NCBI RefSeq assembly: GCF_900187455.1 | Contig: NZ_FYDX01000019.1 | Coordinates: 1 to 64,000 of the forward strand | Length of the DNA: 64,000 bases | Reading direction: 5' to 3' | DNA from: Pseudomonas sp. Irchel 3E13 | GTDB lineage: Bacteria > Pseudomonadota > Gammaproteobacteria > Pseudomonadales > Pseudomonadaceae | Part shown: piece by piece, positions 23,502 through 30,892 of the stretch | Layout of the letters: the number at the start of each line of letters is the position of its first letter | How positions within the stretch are numbered: position 1 is the first letter of the stretch | Translations under genes and position numbers: made by a program | The notes under the pieces: model-generated | What the model was told of the DNA's origin: nothing | The model's input: the letters and a program-made list of their open reading frames with translations, nothing else | The model's database searches: none

Positions 23502-24724
23502 AATACGGCCTGAGCTCCGAATACCCGGCGGAAGTCGATCTGCCGCCGCCGACCGAACTCAAGCCGTCCTACGACGTGGTCATCATCGGCGCCGGCGGCC
23601 ATGGCCTGGCCATCGCCTATTACCTGGCCAAGTACCACGGCATCACCAATGTCGCGGTGCTGGAAAAGTCCTATCTCGGCGGCGGCAATACCGCACGCAA
23701 CACCGCGGTGATCCGCTCCAACTACCTGACCAGCGAAGGTGTGCGCTTCTACATCGAGTCGGTGAAGATGTTCCAGGAGCTCTCCAACGAGTTCGACTTC
23801 AACATCATGTATTCCGAGCGCGGCCAGCTCACCCTGGCCCACACCGACGCCACGGTGCGCGCCTTCCGCCAGCGCGCCGAAGTGAACAAGCACTTCGGTG
23901 GCCGCACCGAAATGCTCGACCGCCAGCAGATCCGCGAACTGGTGCCGACCCTCAACCTCGACCCCGGTCACCTGCCGGTGATCGCCGGCCTTTGGCACAT
24001 CGACGGCGCCACCGCGCGCCACGACGCCGTGGCCTGGGGCTACGCCAAGCAGGCGGCCAAGCGCGGGGTGGAAATCCACCAGCTCACCGAAGTGCAGGAC
24101 CTGGTCATCGAGCACGGCCGCATCACCGCGGTGAAGACCAACCGCGGCACGGTGAAGTGCGGCTGCGCGGTGCAAGCCATCGCCGGCGCCAGCTCGCTGA
24201 TGCTGCAAAAGGCCGGGATTCGCGCGCCGATCCACACCTACCCGCTGCAGGCCATGGTCACCCAGCCGTTCAAGCCGTTCCTCGACCCGCTGGTGAGTTC
24301 GTCCGCCCTGCACTGCTACGTGCAGCAGACCAGCCGTGGCGAAATCGTCTTCGGCGGCGGCTCCGATCCGTACCCGCTGTACAACACCCGCTCGACCCTC
24401 GACCTCAAGGAAAGCCTGCTGGCCCACGCCATCGAGATGTTCCCGTTCATGGCCAACGCCAAGCTGATGCGCCAGTGGGCCGGGATCACCGACATGACCC
24501 CGGACTACAGCCCGATCATGGGCCTGTCGCCGGTGCAGAACTATTACCTCGATGCCGGCTGGGGTACGTGGGGCTTCAAGTCGACGCCGATCTGCGGCAA
24601 GACCATGGCCGAGCTGGTGGCCAGCGGCGGCCGCGTGCCGGAGCTGATCAAGCCGTTCGCCCTGGAGCGCTTCAGCACCTTCCAGCAGGTCAACGAAATG
24701 GGCGCCACCGCGGCCAGCCACTAA
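23483..24724 (+). CDS. mgdA: N-methylglutamate dehydrogenase, beta-like FAD subunit (SoxB-like)
   Basis: 413 residues, overlapping folD by 19 bases. It has an FAD Rossmann motif (VVIIGAGGHGLAIAYYLAKYHG, about 32-53), the GGGNTARNTAVIRSNY stretch near the flavin attachment region of SoxB proteins, and a C-terminal DAGWGTWGFKSTPICGK. It is homologous to the beta subunit of heterotetrameric sarcosine oxidase. Beside gmaS and mgs genes, the substrate is most likely N-methylglutamate rather than sarcosine; no glyA or other sarcosine genes are here. Confidence 0.85.
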   Translation: MPFNLLKYGLSSEYPAEVDLPPPTELKPSYDVVIIGAGGHGLAIAYYLAKYHGITNVAVLEKSYLGGGNTARNTAVIRSNYLTSEGVRFYIESVKMFQELSNEFDFNIMYSERGQLTLAHTDATVRAFRQRAEVNKHFGGRTEMLDRQQIRELVPTLNLDPGHLPVIAGLWHIDGATARHDAVAWGYAKQAAKRGVEIHQLTEVQDLVIEHGRITAVKTNRGTVKCGCAVQAIAGASSLMLQKAGIRAPIHTYPLQAMVTQPFKPFLDPLVSSSALHCYVQQTSRGEIVFGGGSDPYPLYNTRSTLDLKESLLAHAIEMFPFMANAKLMRQWAGITDMTPDYSPIMGLSPVQNYYLDAGWGTWGFKSTPICGKTMAELVASGGRVPELIKPFALERFSTFQQVNEMGATAASH

Positions 24725-24734
24725 GGGGAACGTC

Positions 24735-25037
24735 ATGAAAATCATGCACTGCCCGCTCAACGGGCCGAGAAACATCAGCGAGTTCACCTACGGTGGCGAG
24801 TTCAAGGCGATGCCCGACCCGGCCACCTGCAGCGACACCGAATGGGCCGACTACGTGTTCAACAGCGACAACCTCGCCGGCGTCGTCCGCGAGTGGTGGC
24901 TGCACAACGCCTCCAGCTACTGGTTCCTCGCCGAGCGCCACACCGTCACCGACCAGATCATTCGCACCTTCGACGCGAAGGAAATCTTCACCCAGCGGGT
25001 CGAGTTCGCCCCGCGCACCGAGGAGATCGCCGGATGA
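24735..25037 (+). CDS. mgdB: N-methylglutamate dehydrogenase, delta-like subunit (SoxD-like)
   Basis: 100 residues. It begins MKIMHCPLNGPRNISEF, the Cys/His zinc-site region typical of SoxD, and contains YVFNSDNLAGVVREWWLHNASSYWF. It is a small structural subunit of the tetramer. Its stop overlaps the next start (ATGA). Confidence 0.88.
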   Translation: MKIMHCPLNGPRNISEFTYGGEFKAMPDPATCSDTEWADYVFNSDNLAGVVREWWLHNASSYWFLAERHTVTDQIIRTFDAKEIFTQRVEFAPRTEEIAG

Positions 25038-27931
25038 ACCGCCTCCCCGCTCCGATGGGCCTGCTGATCGACCGCGAGCAGCCCCTGCGCTTCAGTTTCG
25101 ACGGCACCGACTACCAGGGCTTCGCCGGCGACAGCATCGCCAGCGCCCTGCTCGCCAACGGCCGCTGGCTGCTCTCGCGCTCGTTCAAATACCACCGCCC
25201 GCGCGGCCCGCTGACCATGGCCGGGCAAGACGCCAACACCCTGGTGCAACTGCCGGACGAACCCAACGTGCTGGCCGACGCGCACGCCATCGACGCTGGC
25301 ATGACCGTCACCGGACAGAACTTCAACGGCTCGCTGGACAGCGACAAGGACGCATGGCTCGGCAAGTTCTCGCGCTTCATGCCCGTGGGTTTCTACTACC
25401 GCTCGTTCTACAAGCCCAAGGGCATGTGGAAAGTCTGGGAGCCGCTGATCCGCAAGAAAGCCGGCCTCGGCGTGCTCGACCTGAACTTCAAGCCGCAGTA
25501 CTACGACAAGGCGTACCTGTTTGTTGATGTCGCCATCATCGGCGCCGGCCCCTCCGGACTCAGCGCCGCCCTCACCGCCGCCAATGCCGGGGCGCGGGTG
25601 CTGCTGGTGGAGCAGCAGGCGTTACTCGGCGGCGCGCTGACCTACGCGCGCTTCGACGCCGACGGCCAGCGCGCGCAAACCCTGCGTCGCGAACTGGTGG
25701 ACGCGGTGCAAGGCCACGCCAATATTCAGGTGCTGACCCAGGCCACCTGCAACGCCTGGTTTACCGACAACTACCTGCCGGTGATCCAGGGCCGGCGCAT
25801 GTACAAGGTGCGGGCGAAGCAGTGCATCGTCGCCGCCGGGTCCTTCGACCAGCCGGTGGTGTTCCGCAACAACGACCTGCCGGGCGTGATGCTCGCCAGC
25901 GCCGCGCAACGGCTGATGAAGCTGTACGCGGTCAAACCGGGCAACTGCGCGGTGGTGCTGAGCGGCAACGACGACGGCTACCTCGCCGCCCTCGACCTCG
26001 CCGAACAGGGCGTGAAAGTCGCGGCGCTGGTGGACATGCGCCAGCAACCCGCCGACATGGCACTGAAAGTCGCGCTGGAGAAACAGGGCATCCCCGTGCA
26101 TGTCGGCAGCACCGTCTATGAAGCGCTGCACGACAAAGGCATGCGCCACGTCAGCGGCGTGGACATCCGCCGCATCACCGCCCAGGGCCAGGTCGCCGAA
26201 CGCGGCCTGACGCTGGACTGCGACCTGCTGTGCATGTCCGCCGGCTACATGCCGGTCTACCAGTTGCTGTGCCAGGCGGGCGGCAAGCTGGCCTACGACG
26301 AACAGCGCGCCGAGTTCGCCATCAGTGGTCTGCCCGACGGCCTGACCGTCGCCGGTTCGGTGAATGGCCGCCATCAACTGGACAACGTGCTGCTCGACGG
26401 CAGCCGGGTTGCCGCCGCCGCCGTGCAGGCGCTGGGACTGGCGCCGGGCATCGGCGACGTCACCTTCGCCGGCGAGGCGCGGGTCAACTTCGACTGGCCG
26501 ATCTTCGCCCACCCCAAGGGCAAGGATTTCGTCGACTTCGACGAAGACCTGCAAGTGCGTGATATCGTCAACGCCACCCGCAGCGGCTACCGCGACGTGC
26601 AACTGGTCAAGCGCTTCTCCACGGTCGGCATGGGCCCGTCCCAGGGCCGCCACTCGGCGCTGCCGACCGCGCGACTGGTCGCCCAGGCGACCCAGCGCAG
26701 CATCAGCGAAACCGGGGTGACCACCGCCCGGCCGCCGTTCGAAGCGGAAAAACTCGCCCACGTCGCCGGCCGCGCGTTCGACCCGTATCGGCAGACCGCC
26801 ATGCACAGCCGCCATGTCGCCGCCGGCGCTAAGCTGATGCCCGCCGGCATCTGGCAGCGCCCGGCCTTTTACGGCCAGCCCGGCGAGCGCGAGCGCTGCA
26901 TGCAGGACGAGGTTCGCCAGGTGCGCGAGAAGGTCGGCCTGATCGACGTCTCGACCCTCGGCGGCCTCGACGTGCGCGGCGCGGATGCCGCCGAGTTACT
27001 GGAGCGCATGTACACCATGCCGTTCAAAAAACAGCCAGTCGGCCGCACCCGCTATGGCCTGATGACCAACGAGCATGGCGTGGTGATCGACGACGGCGTC
27101 ATCGCGCGCATGGCCGAACACCACTTCTACGTCACCGCCACCACCAGCGGCGTCGACCGCATCTACCAGCAGATGCTCAAGTGGAACGCGCAATGGCGCC
27201 TGGACGTCGACATCACCAACGTCACCGCCGCCCTGGCCGCGGTGAACGTGGCGGGGCCGCTGTCGCGCAAGGTGCTGGAGAAGGTCTGCGCGGACGTCGA
27301 TCTGTCCGCCGAGGGTTTCCCTTATCTGGCGGTGCGCACTGGCCGCGTGGCGGGAATTCCGGCGCGGCTGATGCGGGTCGGTTTCGTCGGTGAGCTGGGC
27401 TACGAGATCCATGTGCCGGCGCGCCATGGCGGCAAACTCTGGGACGTGCTGATGGAAGCCGGCGCCGCATTCGGTATTCGTCCGTTCGGCGTGGAAAGCC
27501 AGCGCCTGCTGCGCCTGGAAAAAGGCCACGTAATCATCAGCCAGGACACCGACGGCATGACCCACCCCGGCGAGATCGACATGCAGTGGGCGATCGGTCG
27601 CAAGAAGCCGTTCTTCGTCGGCAAGCGCTCCATCGAGATCCTCGAACGCCAGCCGCTCAAGCGCAAACTGGTCGGCTTCAGCCTGCCCAAGGGCAGCAGC
27701 CAGCCGCTGGAAGGCCATCTGGTGCTCAGCGGTGCGGACATCAGCGGCAACGTCACCTCCTGCGAGTACTCCGCGACGCTGGGCCAGATCATCGGCCTGG
27801 CCTACGCCGGCGCCGACCAGGCCGAGCCGGGCATGCGCATTCCGATCCGCGTCGAAGGCGGCGAAGTGGTCCAGGCCACCGTGGTGAAACTGCCGTTCTA
27901 CGACCCCGCCAACCAGCGCCAGGAGCTCTGA
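25034..27931 (+). CDS. mgdC: N-methylglutamate dehydrogenase, alpha-like subunit (SoxA-like)
   Basis: 965 residues. ATG 25034 (MNRLPAPMGLLIDREQPL) overlaps the mgdB stop. Domain order: an N-terminal Fer2-like fold (about 10-100), a pyridine nucleotide/FAD domain (VDVAIIGAGPSGLSAALTAANAG, about 166-190, and YLAALDLAEQGVK), then a C-terminal GcvT-like aminomethyltransferase domain (about 590-960) that binds THF and receives the methyl carbon as methylene-THF. The length fits SoxA proteins. Confidence 0.88.
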   Translation: MNRLPAPMGLLIDREQPLRFSFDGTDYQGFAGDSIASALLANGRWLLSRSFKYHRPRGPLTMAGQDANTLVQLPDEPNVLADAHAIDAGMTVTGQNFNGSLDSDKDAWLGKFSRFMPVGFYYRSFYKPKGMWKVWEPLIRKKAGLGVLDLNFKPQYYDKAYLFVDVAIIGAGPSGLSAALTAANAGARVLLVEQQALLGGALTYARFDADGQRAQTLRRELVDAVQGHANIQVLTQATCNAWFTDNYLPVIQGRRMYKVRAKQCIVAAGSFDQPVVFRNNDLPGVMLASAAQRLMKLYAVKPGNCAVVLSGNDDGYLAALDLAEQGVKVAALVDMRQQPADMALKVALEKQGIPVHVGSTVYEALHDKGMRHVSGVDIRRITAQGQVAERGLTLDCDLLCMSAGYMPVYQLLCQAGGKLAYDEQRAEFAISGLPDGLTVAGSVNGRHQLDNVLLDGSRVAAAAVQALGLAPGIGDVTFAGEARVNFDWPIFAHPKGKDFVDFDEDLQVRDIVNATRSGYRDVQLVKRFSTVGMGPSQGRHSALPTARLVAQATQRSISETGVTTARPPFEAEKLAHVAGRAFDPYRQTAMHSRHVAAGAKLMPAGIWQRPAFYGQPGERERCMQDEVRQVREKVGLIDVSTLGGLDVRGADAAELLERMYTMPFKKQPVGRTRYGLMTNEHGVVIDDGVIARMAEHHFYVTATTSGVDRIYQQMLKWNAQWRLDVDITNVTAALAAVNVAGPLSRKVLEKVCADVDLSAEGFPYLAVRTGRVAGIPARLMRVGFVGELGYEIHVPARHGGKLWDVLMEAGAAFGIRPFGVESQRLLRLEKGHVIISQDTDGMTHPGEIDMQWAIGRKKPFFVGKRSIEILERQPLKRKLVGFSLPKGSSQPLEGHLVLSGADISGNVTSCEYSATLGQIIGLAYAGADQAEPGMRIPIRVEGGEVVQATVVKLPFYDPANQRQEL

Positions 27932-27934
27932 GCC

Positions 27935-28504
27935 ATGACCAGCCTCAACCCTATCGAGCGCTGCGCGCTCATCGACCTGACCGACCTGCCGCGAGTGGGT
28001 TTTCGTGGCGCCGACACCGCCGCCTGGCTGCAACAGCGTGGCTACGAACTGCCGACGGCACCCAACCAGGCCGTGTTTCTCGCCGACGGCACGCTGGTGG
28101 CGCGGCTGTCGCAGACCGAGTATCTGCTGCTGGGCAGCCTGGTGGATCGCGGCGAACGCATCGCCGCCGAAGAGGCCGGCTGGGTGTTCAGCGACCAGCG
28201 CAACTACCTGCTGCCGCGCCAGGACAGTCACGCCTGGGTGCAGTTGTCCGGGCGGCATGTTGCCGAGGTGATGGCCAAGCTGTGCGGCGTCGACCTGCGC
28301 AGCGAAGCCTTCCCTGTGGGGAGCGTGGCGCAGACCTCGGTGGCGCGGCTCAATGCGATTGTGATCAATGCCGGGAACGCGGAGTTGGCGCGGTTCCACA
28401 TTCTTTTTGATCGGGCTTCGTTGGCGTATTTCCAGGACGCGCTGCTGGATGCGATGGGGGAGTTTGGGGGGTTGCCGGTGAGCCTTGAGAGTTTGCTTGG
28501 CTGA
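27935..28504 (+). CDS. mgdD: N-methylglutamate dehydrogenase, gamma-like subunit (SoxG-like)
   Basis: 189 residues starting MTSLNPIERCALIDLTDLPRVGFRG, three bases after the mgdC stop. It has the GcvT-like fold of SoxG, with WLQQRGYELPTAPNQAVFL and VGSVAQTSVARLNAIV. It completes the four-subunit enzyme. A hairpin follows its stop. Confidence 0.82.
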   Translation: MTSLNPIERCALIDLTDLPRVGFRGADTAAWLQQRGYELPTAPNQAVFLADGTLVARLSQTEYLLLGSLVDRGERIAAEEAGWVFSDQRNYLLPRQDSHAWVQLSGRHVAEVMAKLCGVDLRSEAFPVGSVAQTSVARLNAIVINAGNAELARFHILFDRASLAYFQDALLDAMGEFGGLPVSLESLLG

Positions 28505-28513
28505 TCTATTTTG

Positions 28514-28530
28514 GGGCCGCTCTGCGGCCC
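28514..28530 (+). terminator. Hairpin after mgdD
   Basis: GGGCCGC-TCT-GCGGCCC between mgdD and the IclR gene, without a T run; it may allow read-through into the IclR gene. Confidence 0.4.
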
Positions 28531-28545
28531 TCTCAGGAGACCCCA

Positions 28546-29316
28546 ATGACCGCCATCGAACCCACCGACTACCACGTCCCCGCGCTGCAACGCGGCCTCG
28601 CCATCCTCGGCATGTTCAACGCTCGCCAGCGCACCCTGAGCATGCAGGACATGGCCGAGCGCCTGGCGGTCAGCCCCTCCGCCGTCTACCGCATCGTGCA
28701 GACGCTGGTGGACATGGGCTACCTGCGCAAGGTCGGGCGCAGCGATTTCGAACTGGGCAGCCGGGTCATCTCCGACGGCTTCGCCTACCTCGCCAGCCGC
28801 GACATCGTCGAAGTCGCCATGCCGCACCTCAACGACCTGCGTGACCGCACCTCGCTGTCCTGCCACCTGAGCATTCGCGAACAAACCGACAGCCTCTACA
28901 TCTACCGCGCCTTCGCCCCGCAGCGCCTGACGGTGAACATCCCCATCGGCACCCGCCTGCCCTGTCACGGCACAGCCCTGGGCCGGGTACTGCTGACGGC
29001 CTTGAACGACAACGAACTGAGCCAGCTTTACCAGCACGTGCGCCTGGACGACTACCCGCCGCCAGCGCCCCGCACCCTGCCGGAACTGCGTCAGTTGATC
29101 GCCCAGGACCGCGAACGCGGCTGGGTGCTGCACCGCTCGGATTACTCCACCGCCATCGCCACCGGGATCCGCGATCACAGCGGCGCCATCACCGCCGCGA
29201 TCAACCTGTCCGGTCCTGACGCGGTGATGAACACGCCCGCAGCGCAGGAGGCGTTTCTCGATGCCCTGCTGGCGGCGAGCGGGGAGATTTCGGCGGCACT
29301 GGGGTTCAACGCCTGA
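28546..29316 (+). CDS. IclR-family transcriptional regulator
   Basis: 256 residues. The N-terminal winged HTH (ALQRGLAILGMFN, then MQDMAERLAVSPSAVYRIVQTLVDMGYL, about 10-65) is followed by an IclR effector domain (about 85-250; RLPCHGTALGRVLL). It lies between the dehydrogenase operon and the permease, 41 bases after mgdD, so it may control the permease or fine-tune the cluster. The ligand cannot be read. Confidence 0.85.
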   Translation: MTAIEPTDYHVPALQRGLAILGMFNARQRTLSMQDMAERLAVSPSAVYRIVQTLVDMGYLRKVGRSDFELGSRVISDGFAYLASRDIVEVAMPHLNDLRDRTSLSCHLSIREQTDSLYIYRAFAPQRLTVNIPIGTRLPCHGTALGRVLLTALNDNELSQLYQHVRLDDYPPPAPRTLPELRQLIAQDRERGWVLHRSDYSTAIATGIRDHSGAITAAINLSGPDAVMNTPAAQEAFLDALLAASGEISAALGFNA

Positions 29317-29498
29317 AGGCGCTAGCGCTCTAGACCGGGCATCTCGGCAATCACACCTTGCGCGCATGCACTATCAATTCGCTTACGGTGCTTTGTCCCC
29401 GGCTGCTAGCCTAGCCCGCACACAGGACACGTTCGGCAGGTATCGCCGCCGCGCAGTTTCATGCGTGCAACCGTATAAAAAAAATAACGGGACTCCAG

Positions 29499-30854
29499 AT
29501 GACCACTACCCAACACACCCTCACCGCGAAGGGTGACGAACAACTTCGTCGCGTGCTCGGGCTGCCCGCCCTGGTCTTTTTCGGGCTGGTGTACATGGTG
29601 CCGCTCACCATCTTCACCACCTACGGCATCGTGACCGAAACCACCGGTGGCAGAACCGCAGGCGCCTACCTGGTGACCCTCGCCGCCATGCTCTTCACCG
29701 CCGCGTCCTACGGCATCATGGTTCGCCGCTTTCCGGTAGCGGGTTCGGCTTACTCCTACACCAATATCGCCTTCGGCTCGAACATCGGCTTCCTCGCCGG
29801 CTGGTCGCTGCTGCTGGATTACCTGTTTATCCCGATGATCAACTACCTGTTGATCGGGCTGTTCCTGAACATCGCCTTCCCCGCCATTCCGGCCTGGGTT
29901 TTCGTCCTGGTGTCGATCGCCCTGGTGACCGTGCTCAACGTCCTCGGGATCCGCTCGGTCGCCAAGGCGAGCAACCTGATCGTCGGCGCGCAGGTGATTT
30001 TCATCGTCGTGTTCGTGGCCCTGTCCTGTAACTCACTGGGCAATGCCGGACCTGTCGATTACCTCTCGCCGCTGCTGGGAGACGGCAGCAAGCCCGGCTT
30101 CGACCCGCTGATGGCTGGCGCCGCAATCCTGTGCCTGTCGTTCCTGGGCTTCGACGCCGTATCGACCCTTGCAGAGGAAACCCGTGACGCCCGCCGCACC
30201 GTGCCGCGCGCGATCATGCTGACCACCCTGGCAGCGGGCGTGCTGTTCACCCTGCTGGCCTACCTCAGCCAGTTGGCGATCCCGGGCAGCCACTTCGAAA
30301 ACGCCGACACCGCCGCCAATGAAGTGATGTTCACGGTCGGCGGCCAGTTCCTCGCCAACTTCTTCACCGCGGCTTTCGTCGCGGGCAGCCTGGGCTCGGC
30401 GCTGGCATCGCAAGCGGCCGTCTCGCGGATCATCTACAGCATGGGCCGCGACAAGCTGCTGCCGGAGCGCTGCTTCGGCACGCTGTCGGCGCGCTTCGGC
30501 ACCCCGGTCAACGCGACCCTGCTGGTGTCGCTGATTTCGTTGGTGGCGCTGGTCATCGACCTGGGAACGCTGGCGTCACTGATCAGCTTCGGCGCACTGG
30601 TGGCCTTCTCGGCGGTGAACATGGCTGTGCTGCGCACCCACCTGTTCGCCAAAGGCCAGCCGAAAAACCTGCTGCTGCACGGCGTGGTGCCGCTGGTCGG
30701 CCTGGCCCTGACGCTGTGGCTGTGGACCAGCCTGTCCGCCCTGACCCTGAGCATCGGCCTGGCCTGGTTCGGCGTCGGCGTGGTCTACCTGCTGGTGCTG
30801 ACCAGCGGCTTCCGGCGTAACGTGCAGGTTGCCGACTTCTCCGAGGCGGGCTGA
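29499..30854 (+). CDS. APC-family amine/amino acid permease (PuuP-like)
   Basis: 451 residues, about 12 transmembrane segments, APC superfamily with LGLPALVFFGLVYMVPLTIFTTYG and LSFLGFDAVSTLAEETRDARRTVPRAI, the latter typical of putrescine importers and relatives. Its position at the end of the methylamine cluster suggests an amine or N-methylated amino acid substrate (inference). Methylamine itself can enter through Amt-type channels, so a larger amine is possible. The 182-base gap before it contains no promoter I can call firmly. Confidence 0.75.
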   Translation: MTTTQHTLTAKGDEQLRRVLGLPALVFFGLVYMVPLTIFTTYGIVTETTGGRTAGAYLVTLAAMLFTAASYGIMVRRFPVAGSAYSYTNIAFGSNIGFLAGWSLLLDYLFIPMINYLLIGLFLNIAFPAIPAWVFVLVSIALVTVLNVLGIRSVAKASNLIVGAQVIFIVVFVALSCNSLGNAGPVDYLSPLLGDGSKPGFDPLMAGAAILCLSFLGFDAVSTLAEETRDARRTVPRAIMLTTLAAGVLFTLLAYLSQLAIPGSHFENADTAANEVMFTVGGQFLANFFTAAFVAGSLGSALASQAAVSRIIYSMGRDKLLPERCFGTLSARFGTPVNATLLVSLISLVALVIDLGTLASLISFGALVAFSAVNMAVLRTHLFAKGQPKNLLLHGVVPLVGLALTLWLWTSLSALTLSIGLAWFGVGVVYLLVLTSGFRRNVQVADFSEAG

Positions 30855-30870
30855 GATTCAGCAGAAACCC

Positions 30871-30892
30871 GAGTGCGCTTAACGGCGCACTC
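30871..30892. terminator. Hairpin between the convergent permease and hrpB genes
   Basis: GAGTGCGC, six bases, GCGCACTC; its last two bases reach the hrpB stop. Confidence 0.5.

Noticed and set aside
22733..24787. A 684-codon minus-strand frame across folD and mgdA
   Set aside because: It has no recognisable domain and is fully covered by two well-supported genes.
23483..28504. Calling the four genes sarcosine oxidase soxBDAG
   Set aside because: The homology is real, but gmaS and mgsABC are in the same cluster and no glyA or glycine betaine genes are present, so N-methylglutamate dehydrogenase fits better.
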